Source: Thermocrispum agreste DSM 44070 (lineage in GTDB: Bacteria; Actinomycetota; Actinomycetes; Mycobacteriales; Pseudonocardiaceae). Taken from it: a stretch of DNA of 64,000 bases. This document shows, piece by piece, positions 26,167 through 34,036 of this stretch (the stretch's first letter is position 1; every line of letters starts with the position of its first letter). The stretch lies in contig NZ_ATYX01000005.1 in NCBI RefSeq assembly GCF_000427905.1, positions 407,293 through 471,292 on the forward strand, read 5' to 3'. The notes under the pieces were generated by a model. The model saw only the letters and a list, made by a program, of their open reading frames with translations, was not told where the DNA came from and made no database searches. The translations under genes and the position numbers were made by a program.

Positions 26167-26973
26167 ATGACGGAGAACCAACTGCAGGCGGCCGGGCCGG
26201 GGTGGTGGGAGTCGTTCGCTGCGCTCTTCACCGATGCAGGCGTCGGTGTGCTCTATGCGGGTGTTCTGCTGTGCTGGTGGCGGGCGCGGCAGCTTCCGGC
26301 GCAGCGCATGGCGCGCGCCATGCTCGCTCCAGTTGGAGTGCTGGCCGCGTACGTGATCAGCTCGGGCATCAAGCTCCTGGCGGCCGCCGAACGGCCGTGC
26401 CAAGCACTGGTCGTCCGCGCGGTGATCGAGTGCCCGCCCACCGGTGACTGGTCGTTTCCCAGCAACCATGCCGCGCTGGCCGGGGCATGCGCGGTGGGCG
26501 TCGCGTGCGCATGGGCAAGGCTGGCGATCCCGGCCGCGCTGGTGGCCATCGCGGTTGCGGCTTCGCGAGTAGTGGTCGGCGTGCACTACGTCCACGACGT
26601 GATCGCCGGCCTCACCGTCGGGAGCGCAACCGCCGCGCTCGTCGTCTGGGCGATGCTGCGGCCCACGACCAACCTGGTCGAGCGGCTGCGTGCGCGCCCA
26701 GCATGCGACACCTGGTGGCGTCGCGGTCAGCGCTCCAGCCAGTGCCGACGGACGACGGCAGACGAGCGGGAGACGGCACCCGTTTGTGCCCCGCGGACAC
26801 CTCGGAACCTGCCCTCTGCCCTGCAGGCCGCTCGTGCCGGCTTCCGGCCCCGGGTCAGCCGGTGGGTCCGCCGCGAAGGTCCTCCGGATACAGCAGGTCC
26901 TGCCAGCACCAGCCGTCAGCCCGCTTGGCCAGGATGGCGACGAAGTTTCCCGTGCTGCCATCGAACGCGCTGA
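26167..26973 (+). CDS. PAP2-family phosphatase with unusual C-terminal tail
   Basis: The first 185 residues form a membrane phosphatidic-acid-phosphatase type 2 enzyme with the three motifs KLLAAAERP, FPSNHAALAG and SRVVVGVHYVHDVIAG, expected to dephosphorylate lipid phosphates or pyrophosphates at the outer membrane face. After about residue 190 the frame continues 80 residues as an Arg/Cys/Thr-rich tail that does not look like the family and overlaps the convergent gene by 119 bases. The tail may result from a lost stop codon. ATG at 26167; GTG at 26161 with GAGGAT upstream is an alternative start. Confidence 0.78.
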   Translation: MTENQLQAAGPGWWESFAALFTDAGVGVLYAGVLLCWWRARQLPAQRMARAMLAPVGVLAAYVISSGIKLLAAAERPCQALVVRAVIECPPTGDWSFPSNHAALAGACAVGVACAWARLAIPAALVAIAVAASRVVVGVHYVHDVIAGLTVGSATAALVVWAMLRPTTNLVERLRARPACDTWWRRGQRSSQCRRTTADERETAPVCAPRTPRNLPSALQAARAGFRPRVSRWVRREGPPDTAGPASTSRQPAWPGWRRSFPCCHRTR

Positions 26974-27544
26974 CGGCTGTGAACGGTACCTCGGCCCGGT
27001 CACCGGTCTCTCGCACCTCGCCGGACAACTGCGCCGTGCTGACGTCACCGGAATCCTCGATCAAGTCGAGCGCGCCAGCACTGATGTCCGGGCAGCCCAG
27101 TTGGTTGAGGGTGTTGGTGTCGTGCGATACCAGCGCAGAGATCAGTGAATCGGCCACCGCTTGCGCTCCGCCGGCATCCTGTCCCGCGGCGCCTCCACTG
27201 CCGTTGTCACCGCTGCCGCCGCTGCCTTGGCTGGTGTTGTCACCGCTGCCGCTACTTGCGCTGCTGTCCCCGTCGTCGGACAGGAAGAAGCCCGGAGCGA
27301 CGAACCCGGTGATGCCGAGGACAGCGAGCACGACGACGGCGCTGACGATGCCCACGATGAGCCCGGGGTTGCTCTTGCGAGGCGGCGGGCCCCCGTAACC
27401 GGGCGGGGGCACCTGGCCGGGCGGACCGTAACCGGGCGGGCCATATCCCTGCGGGCCCTGCGGGCCGTACGCCTGCGGTGGCCCGTATGGCTGCTGCGGT
27501 CCCTGTGAATACGGGCTCTGCGGCTGCCCGTACGGATGGCTCAT
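26855..27544 (-). CDS. Proline-rich single-pass membrane protein with extracytoplasmic domain
   Basis: A 229-residue protein with a Gly/Pro/Tyr/Gln-rich cytoplasmic N-terminus (about 1-60), one helix LIVGIVSAVVVLAVLGITGF, a Ser/Gly/Asp linker and a globular outer domain (about 135-229) that ends DGWCWQDLLYP. The layout is that of DUF4878-like or stress-associated actinobacterial membrane proteins. A second gene at 30421-31365 has the same helix (LGITGFVAPGF) and a similar outer domain, so they are paralogues. The ATG at 27544 follows TGAGGGTG. Function unknown. Confidence 0.72.
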   Translation of the reverse strand: MSHPYGQPQSPYSQGPQQPYGPPQAYGPQGPQGYGPPGYGPPGQVPPPGYGGPPPRKSNPGLIVGIVSAVVVLAVLGITGFVAPGFFLSDDGDSSASSGSGDNTSQGSGGSGDNGSGGAAGQDAGGAQAVADSLISALVSHDTNTLNQLGCPDISAGALDLIEDSGDVSTAQLSGEVRETGDRAEVPFTAVSAFDGSTGNFVAILAKRADGWCWQDLLYPEDLRGGPTG

Positions 27545-27642
27545 CGGCACCCTCAGGTTCGGCGGGCGCGGTACTCCGCGCGTGAGATCGGCACTGATTC
27601 TAGGGGTCGCCTGCTGCGGGCGCGTGCCGATCTCACCGAATC

Positions 27643-27681
27643 TTGGGACCATGCCCACCCCGGATGTAACATTTATTACAT
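27643..27681 (+). promoter_or_regulatory. Leaderless promoter overlapped by TetR-type operator
   Basis: TTGGGA (27643-27648), an 18-base spacer and TAACAT (27667-27672) form a promoter whose start point would fall at the ATG at 27680, seven bases after the -10 box; no Shine-Dalgarno is present. The palindrome ATGTAACATTTATTACAT (27664-27681, six-base arms) covers the -10 box and the start codon. The gene pair downstream ends with a TetR regulator, its likely ligand. Confidence 0.65.
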
Positions 27682-28111
27682 GATCGAAGTGACTCGCACC
27701 GCCAAGGCGGCACCCGAGCGCGTCTGGGCGCTGCTCAGCGACATCGAGAAGTGGCCCGCCCTGCTGCCGACGTTCAACCAGATCACCCGCCTGGACGGCA
27801 CCGGCCCGATCGGCATCGGGACGAAGTTCGACGTGCGGCAGCCCGGTCTGCCCAAGGCCGTCTACCAGATCACCGACTGGGAGCCCGGCAAGCTGTTCAC
27901 CTGGCAGTCCCAGGCCCCCGGCGTGGTGACGACGGCCTCCCACCGGGTCGAACCCACTGCGGACGGGACGCGGATCGTGCTCACCCTGGACTGGACCGGC
28001 CCGTTGGCCCGGATCTCCACCCTGTTGCTGGGCCGCAAGGCGCGACGGTATGTCTCATCGGAGGCAGAGCACATCGCACAGGCGGCCGAGGATGGCGAAG
28101 GAACGGACTGA
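27680..28111 (+). CDS. SRPBCC (polyketide cyclase/START-like) protein
   Basis: A 143-residue protein of the SRPBCC fold: it opens with MIEVTRTAKAAPERVWALLS and contains WPALLPTF and the strand pattern FTWQSQAPGVVTTASHRVEP typical of lipid- or ligand-binding helix-grip proteins. It overlaps the following TetR gene by 20 bases. Its promoter is leaderless and under a palindrome, so it is probably induced when the TetR protein binds a ligand, perhaps the same hydrophobic compound. Enzymatic role unknown. Confidence 0.83.
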   Translation: MIEVTRTAKAAPERVWALLSDIEKWPALLPTFNQITRLDGTGPIGIGTKFDVRQPGLPKAVYQITDWEPGKLFTWQSQAPGVVTTASHRVEPTADGTRIVLTLDWTGPLARISTLLLGRKARRYVSSEAEHIAQAAEDGEGTD

Positions 28112-28667
28112 ACACCCCCGGGACGTACTGCTGACCAAGATCGTCGAGTGGTTCATGCAGCACGGCGTGCTGGACACCAGCATGCGCACGCTCGCCGCAG
28201 GTGTCGGCACCAGCAATCGCATGCTCCACTACCACTTCGGCTCCCGCGACCAGCTGCTGTCCGCGGTGATCGAACGGGTGTGCGCGGCGGAGCGGGAGAC
28301 GCTGCACCGGTTCATCGCGGAAGCTTCCGACCCGTTCGACGCCGGCGCCCGCTATTGGCGGCACGTCGCCGACACGTCGGCGGTGTTCGCGCCGTTGTTC
28401 TTCGAGTTGTCGTCGCACGCGATGTATCGCAAGCCGTACGCGGAGAGTTTGCGGACGGTGCTGACGGACGCCTGGCTGACCGGCTTCACGCAGGCTTTCC
28501 AGCGGGTGACCAGCCCGGATCGGGCCGCTCGGCTGGCCAGGCTGTCGCTCGCGGTCGGGCGCGGCGTGCTGTTCGAGATGGCTCTGACCGGGGACCGTGC
28601 GGCCGCGGACGCGGCCGTCGAGGAATTCACCACGATGGTGCGGCGCGAAGTGCAGCGAGACGGCTGA
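28092..28667 (+). CDS. TetR-family transcriptional regulator
   Basis: A 191-residue regulator. The N-terminal helix-turn-helix has MRTLAAGVGTSNRMLHYHFGSRDQLLSAVI, ending in the typical YHFGSRDQLL. The C-terminal ligand domain is helical, with SAVFAPLFFELSSHAMYRKPY. The ATG at 28092 lies inside the preceding SRPBCC gene, suggesting coupled translation and autoregulation through the palindrome at 27664-27681. The ligand is unknown. Confidence 0.92.
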   Translation: MAKERTEHPRDVLLTKIVEWFMQHGVLDTSMRTLAAGVGTSNRMLHYHFGSRDQLLSAVIERVCAAERETLHRFIAEASDPFDAGARYWRHVADTSAVFAPLFFELSSHAMYRKPYAESLRTVLTDAWLTGFTQAFQRVTSPDRAARLARLSLAVGRGVLFEMALTGDRAAADAAVEEFTTMVRREVQRDG

Positions 28668-28743
28668 CGCCCGGGGACGGCGTGCTCCTCAACCCTGCCC
28701 GCGCACTACCCCACGCACTACCCCACACAGCCACGAGGTGCCT

Positions 28744-28999
28744 ATGAGCCCCGAGCAGCCGTGGCTAGTGTGCCTGCGGCCGGGCAGAGCCGAGAACGAA
28801 CTCGGCCTGCCCGAGGGCACGCTGACCGAACAGGACACCATCGTGGCTTCCATCGAGCCGGAGCACGTGGAGAACCCGCCCATCCCGGCGACAGCGAGCC
28901 AGGGCAACGAGTACCAGCGCCGCGGGGTTGCCGGAAGCGACCGTCGAACTGCCCAAAGGCACCCCGTTCACAGATCGACATTGGGAAGTGAGTTCATGA
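28744..28999 (+). pseudogene. Small unknown gene with apparent frameshift
   Basis: ATG at 28744 has AGGTGCCT upstream and encodes a peptide beginning MSPEQPWLVCLRPGRAENE. Good codon bias holds to about 28925 in this frame, then continues one base over as GLPEATVELPKGTPFTDRHW, ending at TGA 28997-28999. The change falls at the GGGG run near 28924-28927, so an indel is the simplest reading (mutation or sequencing error). The reconstructed protein would have about 84 residues. The terminal TGA overlaps the next ATG by the ATGA arrangement, supporting the shifted reading. No family recognised. Confidence 0.5.
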
Positions 29000-29103
29000 C
29001 TTGCTCGTTCGGAGAGCACGTGGTCTCCGGGCCGCCACCCAGCGACGACACCACGGCGGCCACGGCTGGTGAGCCATCCACGAAGGCGGCCGCTAGGTGC
29101 TGA
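28996..29103 (+). CDS. 35-residue hypothetical peptide
   Basis: The frame runs from an ATG overlapping the stop of the preceding frameshifted gene (ATGA) to TGA at 29101-29103. The peptide begins MTCSFGEHVVSGPPPSDD and is Ser/Thr/Ala-rich after that. It is overlapped at its end by the GTG of the next small ORF. Coupling of three small ORFs suggests a mini-operon of unknown role. Confidence 0.4.
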   Translation: MTCSFGEHVVSGPPPSDDTTAATAGEPSTKAAARC

Positions 29104-29384
29104 AGTGGCTCAGCGGGGAGCCGGTCGACAAGGAGCTGTCCGCCGAGATCAGCAAGGAGGAGTCCGAGCGGCTGCGGGCCGACCCGGCTGCGTTCGAAGA
29201 ATCCGGCGCGCCCACGATCCGTATCGCTGACCGACGGCGGCTCAGCGACAGACCCGCCGCGAACCGGTCCGTGCGGCGGCGCCGGCTGGTGCGAGGACCA
29301 TCCGGCGCCCTGAGAGACGTACCTGCCTTGACGTATGCCGCCCGATCGGCATCGCGCGGCGGGACGGCCACCGCTGATCAGTAG
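29097..29384 (+). CDS. Hypothetical protein, charged N-terminal helix
   Basis: A 95-residue frame starting at GTG 29097, which overlaps the preceding stop. The N-terminal half (VLKWLSGEPVDKELSAEISK, then EESERLRADPAAFEES) has coding character and is probably helical. The C-terminal 45 residues are Arg-rich and less convincing, and run seven bases into the convergent GH12-like gene. No family recognised. Possibly a truncated gene. Confidence 0.4.
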   Translation: MLKWLSGEPVDKELSAEISKEESERLRADPAAFEESGAPTIRIADRRRLSDRPAANRSVRRRRLVRGPSGALRDVPALTYAARSASRGGTATADQ

Positions 29385-30175
29385 GCGTCGACCTGGAAGT
29401 CGGTCACGTCGAACCGCTGCTGGCCCGCAGTGTCGACGATCTCGACGCCGTAGCCGATCTGGCCGAGAGTGGAGCCGTCCTTGAGCATGCCGGACGAGAC
29501 CAGGTGGTCGGTGAACTGCTTGATGTCCAGTTCGCCCGAGGTCATCGGCTCCGTCGCCACGAACGACACGATCTCGTCGTCGTCGGTCGCCCACAGCTCC
29601 CACTCGGTGTCACCGACGGTGACCGTGTCACGCAGGTCACCGGCCGGGCGCTGATCCTGGTACTGGGTCCAGATCATCAGCTCGGTTGTCCCCGGGCCGT
29701 TGCCCACACCGTTGATCCACACGTCGTAGGCGAAGTTCCACGCACCCACGTCCGGGGCCTCGTGAGCGAAGCGGGTGGGAATGCGCTCGAACGAGTCGAG
29801 GCTCGGCTCCGCGCCACTGTTCCAGTCGTGCCAGTCCTTGTGGACGTTCGGGTAGCTCAGCACGGCCCCGTCGCCGGCGTCGGTCGCAGCGGCCTCCACA
29901 TACCAGGAACTGAACGAGCAGACGGCCATGTTGTGCGACACGGTCCCGTTGTCGTTCCACACGTTCGGGCCACCGTAATAGTCCTTGCCGTCGCCCTCCC
30001 CGTTGCCGTCGATGGGCCCGCCGCCGTCGTCCGTGGACCAGGTCTGCACCGGGTCGGCGCACTTCTGCGCGGCCACGGTGGTGGCGGCGTCCTCGGGCGC
30101 TTCGGTCGCGACCGCCACGCCCGTCGCGATGGCGATCAGGGCCAGCGCGGACGCCGCGGCGAAGGTCTTGCGCAT
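29378..30175 (-). CDS. Secreted GH12-like glycoside hydrolase
   Basis: A 265-residue exported protein: signal peptide to about residue 23 (MRKTFAAASALALIAIATG, cut near VATEA). The body resembles the GH12 beta-jelly-roll: Trp-rich strands, then GTTELMIWTQYQDQRPAG, whose Glu165 aligns with the catalytic nucleophile motif ExMIW, and a C-terminal GYGVEIVDTAG holding the candidate acid/base. GH12 enzymes hydrolyse beta-glucans or xyloglucan. Single gene; the promoter would lie within 30176-30420. Confidence 0.72.
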   Translation of the reverse strand: MRKTFAAASALALIAIATGVAVATEAPEDAATTVAAQKCADPVQTWSTDDGGGPIDGNGEGDGKDYYGGPNVWNDNGTVSHNMAVCSFSSWYVEAAATDAGDGAVLSYPNVHKDWHDWNSGAEPSLDSFERIPTRFAHEAPDVGAWNFAYDVWINGVGNGPGTTELMIWTQYQDQRPAGDLRDTVTVGDTEWELWATDDDEIVSFVATEPMTSGELDIKQFTDHLVSSGMLKDGSTLGQIGYGVEIVDTAGQQRFDVTDFQVDAY

Positions 30176-30256
30176 GGTGGTGCCTCACTCCTACGGGTCG
30201 GCGTTATCAATTCGAGACCGGAAAGCTACGGAAGCCGTTATGCATGGTCAACGGCG

Positions 30257-30292
30257 AGCGCCCGGGTTAGGCCGAATGGCGACCCGGGCGCT
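30257..30292 (-). terminator. Hairpin downstream of the paralogous membrane-protein gene
   Basis: Perfect 11-base arms AGCGCCCGGGT and ACCCGGGCGCT around a 14-base loop, 128 bases beyond the stop of the minus-strand gene at 30421. Confidence 0.6.
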
Positions 30293-30420
30293 GGACCGGA
30301 GTTGGCAGCCGCGTTGGGCGAGACGGCGGCAGGTCGTCGTGCCGCTTGGGGAGCCGGTTGCGTGGCTCACGGTCGCGGTGGAGCAAGGTGCGTGGCGCGG
30401 AGGCCGGGCGCGATCGCCCA

Positions 30421-31365
30421 TCACCGGAAGAAGAACGAGGCCACGCACCACGTCGCACCCTCGTCCTCGGTCATCACATGGATCGACCCGCTCGCCCGGG
30501 GGTTGTCCGCCCGCGAACCGGTGATCTCGGTGCTCGCGCCCAGGCCGGTCGCGGTCGTCGCACCGAGTTCGATGCGCGGCTGCCGGTCCATGATGATCTC
30601 GACCAGCGGCTGTACCGCGGTCTTCTCGCAGGTCAGCGCCAGGGCACCTGGCTTGTCGCCGTTGTTGACCTGCTCGGCGAAGTCCTCGGTCAACTTCCGT
30701 GCCTCCCGCTCGACCTCCTCGCTGTCGGGCATCCCGGGCAGCGTCGGCAAGCCGGGCACGTCCGGCTGGGTGGTGGGGGCCTTCTCGGTCCGGTGCAGTT
30801 CGACGCCGCTCCAGCACCAGCCGTCACCCTGCTTGGTCAGCTTGAGGGTGAGGGAGCGTCGGATGGTCACCCAGATCATGGACATGTCGGCCTCGGCCTC
30901 GGCGTCACCGACCAGGCGAACCTCACCGGTCAGCTCGACCGACTCGACGTCCGTCGCGTCCGAGATGATGGACGTCAACACGGCGTCCTCCCCCGGACAC
31001 CGCAGCTTTTCCAGCTTGCCGCGGTCGCGGGCGTGATATCCGGCGACGATCTGTTCGGCGAGCTCCTTCGCCGCCGCCTTCGGGTCCTCGGGTTTCGTCG
31101 GGGCGACGGAGCCACTGGCCGCTTCCTCGTCGCCGGAAAGAAGGAAGCCGGGGGCGACGAATCCGGTGATGCCGAGCGTGCCCAGGACAACCGCCACCAC
31201 GGCGATGATGCCGACCATCACAGCGGTGCCGGATTTCTTCTTCGGGGGCTGCGGTGGACAGCCGCCGGCTGGGAAACCGCCCGTCGGCGGGTAATGCTGC
31301 CGCCCGTAGGGGCCGCTGTGGTGCTGCGATACGTCAGGGCGGTCCGGGTGGTGCGGAGTCGTCAT
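30421..31365 (-). CDS. Membrane-anchored protein, two extracytoplasmic DUF4878-like domains
   Basis: A 314-residue protein with a Pro/His/Gln-rich cytoplasmic start (MTTPHHPDRPDVSQHHSGPY), one helix VMVGIIAVVAVVLGTLGITG and two outer repeats. The first (about 95-195) ends in DGWCWSGVELH; the second (about 215-314) ends in GATWCVASFFF. The helix and following VAPGF match the gene at 26855-27544. The C-rich WCW/TWC endings recur in both paralogues. The ATG at 31365 follows GGGGAGCAGCC. Function unknown. Confidence 0.72.
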   Translation of the reverse strand: MTTPHHPDRPDVSQHHSGPYGRQHYPPTGGFPAGGCPPQPPKKKSGTAVMVGIIAVVAVVLGTLGITGFVAPGFLLSGDEEAASGSVAPTKPEDPKAAAKELAEQIVAGYHARDRGKLEKLRCPGEDAVLTSIISDATDVESVELTGEVRLVGDAEAEADMSMIWVTIRRSLTLKLTKQGDGWCWSGVELHRTEKAPTTQPDVPGLPTLPGMPDSEEVEREARKLTEDFAEQVNNGDKPGALALTCEKTAVQPLVEIIMDRQPRIELGATTATGLGASTEITGSRADNPRASGSIHVMTEDEGATWCVASFFFR

Positions 31366-31499
31366 GGCTGCTCCCCGTCGGTCCTCGCGTGTCGTTGCCT
31401 CGCCGGACCGAGCGGGTGCTGCTCTGTCCGGCTTCGACTGCAACGACCGCTGACGGGGACATCAGGTTGGGGCCGTCCTCCGCGTAGACGACTCCGCGT

Positions 31500-31940
31500 T
31501 CACTCTCCCCCGGTTGCCGCGGCCAAGGCGACGGCAATGCCCGCCGGGCCTCGGACGTAGCACAGCTGGTGGTTTCCGTACCGCACGACGTCGCCGATGA
31601 GCTCGGCGCCATGCGGCCGCAGCCGGTCGAGGGCGACGTCGATGTCGTCGACGGCGAACATGACCCGGTGACCGCCCAGCACGTTCACCGGCGTCGAGCC
31701 GCCGTCGACAGCGGGCGGCGAGAGATATTCGGTCAACTCGATCCGGCCGTGACCGTCCGGGGTCCGCATCATCGCGATGGCCGACCGCACACCGTCCAGC
31801 CCGACGACGCGATCGACGACGTTGCCTTCCACCGTCGCCTCGCCCTCCAGCTCCAGGCCCAGAGCGCCGAAGAACGCCTTCGCCATCTCGAGGTCGTCGA
31901 CCACCACGGCGACGTTGTCCATACGCACGCTCGCGGTCAC
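31500..31940 (-). CDS. VOC (glyoxalase/bleomycin-resistance fold) protein
   Basis: A 146-residue protein with two beta-alpha-beta-beta-beta units: MDNVAVVVDDLEMAKAFFGA and VMFAVDDIDVALDRLRPHGA. Candidate metal ligands are Glu in RIELTEYL and His in GGHRVMFAV. Members act as dioxygenases, glyoxalases or antibiotic-binding proteins; the substrate cannot be told. GTG at 31940 overlaps the stop of the upstream PNPOx gene (GTGA), giving a two-gene operon. Confidence 0.86.
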   Translation of the reverse strand: MTASVRMDNVAVVVDDLEMAKAFFGALGLELEGEATVEGNVVDRVVGLDGVRSAIAMMRTPDGHGRIELTEYLSPPAVDGGSTPVNVLGGHRVMFAVDDIDVALDRLRPHGAELIGDVVRYGNHQLCYVRGPAGIAVALAAATGGE

Positions 31941-32434
31941 CGGGCCGCCTCCGAGGCCTTCTGCCGCATGAGTTCCTCGATCGCGGTCGGCAACGTCGTC
32001 TCGAAGTCGATCAGCTTCGCCCAGGTCGGCTTCACCACGATCCGCACCATGCCGTCGTAGAGCGCTTCGACGTTCCGTTCCCACTCGGCCCGCTGCTCCG
32101 GTGTCATCCGGTACGTGCCGTTCATCTGCAGGTACTCCTCCGGGATGCCCTCGACCTCGTCGAGTTCGGCATCGCCGCGCAGCAGCAGGACCTTGGGTGG
32201 ATGGGATTCGGTGTCGATGGTCAATGCGACCGCGGGATTGCGGCGCAGCGCGGCGAGTTTCCGCGCGTTCGTCGCGGTGCACATGACGATTTCCGTGCCG
32301 TTCCAGTGGATGCCGATCGGGATGGCACGCGGCGTTCCGTCCAGGGCGACGAACGCCAGCCTGGCCAGGTCGCGGGCCAGCAGCTCCTGGCTGTACGGGC
32401 GGGCAAGGACTTGGTCGACCGCTTGCTGATCCAT
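31937..32434 (-). CDS. Pyridoxamine-5'-phosphate-oxidase-fold (flavin/F420-binding) protein
   Basis: A 165-residue split-barrel protein: ARLAFVALDGTPRAIPIGIH, EIVMCTATNARKLAALRRNP and VALTIDTESHPPKVLLLRGD follow the PNPOx pattern. Actinobacterial members often bind F420 or FMN and reduce small organic substrates. It leads the operon with the VOC protein. ATG at 32434 is followed directly by conserved sequence. Confidence 0.86.
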   Translation of the reverse strand: MDQQAVDQVLARPYSQELLARDLARLAFVALDGTPRAIPIGIHWNGTEIVMCTATNARKLAALRRNPAVALTIDTESHPPKVLLLRGDAELDEVEGIPEEYLQMNGTYRMTPEQRAEWERNVEALYDGMVRIVVKPTWAKLIDFETTLPTAIEELMRQKASEAAR

Positions 32435-32920
32435 GAGTACCCCTCGGGTTTGGCGGTGTGTCCGCCCAGCCTCTCGCGTCGGACCTCATCCGTCCATCGC
32501 GGAACACCCGCCCGCAGGCCCCGGCAGCCTCCGCCGGCACAGCAAGCGCACAACACGCGACACGGGGTCCGGCATGCCGTGGCAAAGCGAAACGGCCCAT
32601 GGGATGCTCACCCGCCGGCCGTTTCGCAACCGGTCAGCGCCTGCAGCCCTGGCCGTAAGACGACACCGGGTCGGACGGTCTCTCTACGTCGCCATCGCAC
32701 GATCGATTCCCAGGCATCCTCGAGACTTCCCCTGTTCCGCTCAGCGCACATGTCGCGGTCGCGTGGTCCCCGCCGCCGTTGGGTGTGAGGCGTGACCTGC
32801 GCCCTCGGAGCAATCAATCCCGTGCAATCCCTCGAAAGCAATCAACCCCGTGCAATGGAGCGTTCGGGCGCGGCTCGCACCCCAGGGGCATCGAGTGCGG
32901 CGGTCAGACAAGGTCTGCTA
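32435..32920. other. Gene-free stretch with hairpin and direct repeat
   Basis: No convincing gene. It contains an inverted repeat with 11-base arms GCGAAACGGCC and GGCCGTTTCGC at 32587-32627 and a 20-base direct repeat (32809-32828 and 32837-32856). It probably holds the promoter of the PNPOx-VOC operon and the 3' end region of the methyltransferase. Confidence 0.5.
32809..32856. repeat. 20-bp direct repeat, two copies
   Basis: AGCAATCAATCCCGTGCAAT at 32809-32828 recurs at 32837-32856 with one T to C change, period 28 bases. Confidence 0.9.
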
Positions 32921-34036
32921 TCAGCCTCGCTTAGGTTGCGGGTCGAACCTGGTCAGCTCCCGCACGATGTTCTCGTCGGTGTCCAGCCACAGCCATTGAG
33001 TGAACGGGGTGCAGCTCATGCCGAAACGATCCATGCCGGGTTCGCCGTTGTCGTGCCACCAGTCGTAGGCGGCTTCGACTTCGTCCCAGAGTCGGCGCGG
33101 GCCGAGCTGACGTACCGTCCATGGCTTGCTACTGGTGAGGTCGGCGTGGACGCGGGCGAAGGACTTCGTGGCTCCGTCGTCGAGTTCGACGACGTGCCGG
33201 CGTTCGCCTTCGGCGTCCCAGTCGATCCAGGCGTACATCGATTGCAGGCGTGCGCCGAGCGCGAAGCCGCCGCGGCGTGGGTTGAAGATGCGGTCGAAAT
33301 CGCCGCCATGGCTTTGTGACTTGCTCACGTCGGCGTCGGCGATCTCGGCTTCGCTGGGCTGCCAGCTGAAGAGCGTGGCGCGCTGGCTGCGGATACGCAT
33401 GAACGCGATGTCGCCGGAGAAGCGGCCGTCGGCGACTGCCCGGGTGGGGTCGACGCGCAGGGTGAGCAGGACTCCGTTGAGCCAGTCGGTGCCCCACGGG
33501 GTGACCAGGACGCCCCCGGCCTTGGTTTGCTCGAACCAGGCTGGCGGCACCACTTCCCGCACGGCCGCGGTGGAGATGACCCGGTCGTAGGGGCTGCGTT
33601 CGGCGAAGCCCTGGAGACCGTCACCGGTGACGACGGTGACGTCGTGCCCGGTGCGCTCGAGGTTCTGACGCGCCTGCTCAGCGATCGCGGGATCGACTTC
33701 GACACTGACCACGGACGCCGCTCGCCGGGACAGCAGCGCAGCGTTCCAGCCGGTGCCGGTGCCGATCTCGAGCACATGGTGGTCGGGTTGGAGGTCGAGG
33801 GCGTCGAGCATCTCGGCCACGACGGACGGCATCGAGCAGGAACTCGACGCGAACCGGGGCTCGCCACCTTCGCCGTTGTTGACCTGTGTGATCACGAAGG
33901 AGTTGTCTGCGACGAGCTTTTCCCACTCCGCCGGATTGGTGCGACGCGAGATCGGGCGCAGCTGCGCATCCCAGATGTCGTCGGGGATGAAGTCGGCGCG
34001 TGGGACCTCGGCCAGAAGGTGTTGCCAGTCGGTCAC
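32921..34036 (-). CDS. PIMT-type (protein-L-isoaspartate) O-methyltransferase, RiPP-associated
   Basis: This 371-residue methyltransferase has the SAM motif HVLEIGTGTGWNAALL near 87-102, the serine-rich segment FASSSCSMPSVVAEML before it and the acidic motif VSVEVDPAIAEQA, as in protein-L-isoaspartate methyltransferases. It is about 150 residues longer than repair PIMTs; the extra C-terminal domain (about 230-371) is characteristic of RiPP-tailoring homologues that methylate an Asp so that it cyclises to aspartimide (fuscimiditide, lasso peptides such as lihuanodin, imiditides). Its GTG overlaps the TGA of a 41-residue peptide gene, the likely substrate. No ATP-grasp, lanthionine synthetase or lasso cyclase is nearby. 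Confidence 0.85.
   Translation of the reverse strand: MTDWQHLLAEVPRADFIPDDIWDAQLRPISRRTNPAEWEKLVADNSFVITQVNNGEGGEPRFASSSCSMPSVVAEMLDALDLQPDHHVLEIGTGTGWNAALLSRRAASVVSVEVDPAIAEQARQNLERTGHDVTVVTGDGLQGFAERSPYDRVISTAAVREVVPPAWFEQTKAGGVLVTPWGTDWLNGVLLTLRVDPTRAVADGRFSGDIAFMRIRSQRATLFSWQPSEAEIADADVSKSQSHGGDFDRIFNPRRGGFALGARLQSMYAWIDWDAEGERRHVVELDDGATKSFARVHADLTSSKPWTVRQLGPRRLWDEVEAAYDWWHDNGEPGMDRFGMSCTPFTQWLWLDTDENIVRELTRFDPQPKRG

Noticed and set aside
26487..27398. Plus-strand frame continuing through the PAP2 tail into the membrane-protein gene
   Set aside because: It is antisense to the well-supported MSHPYG gene and out of frame with the PAP2 motifs.
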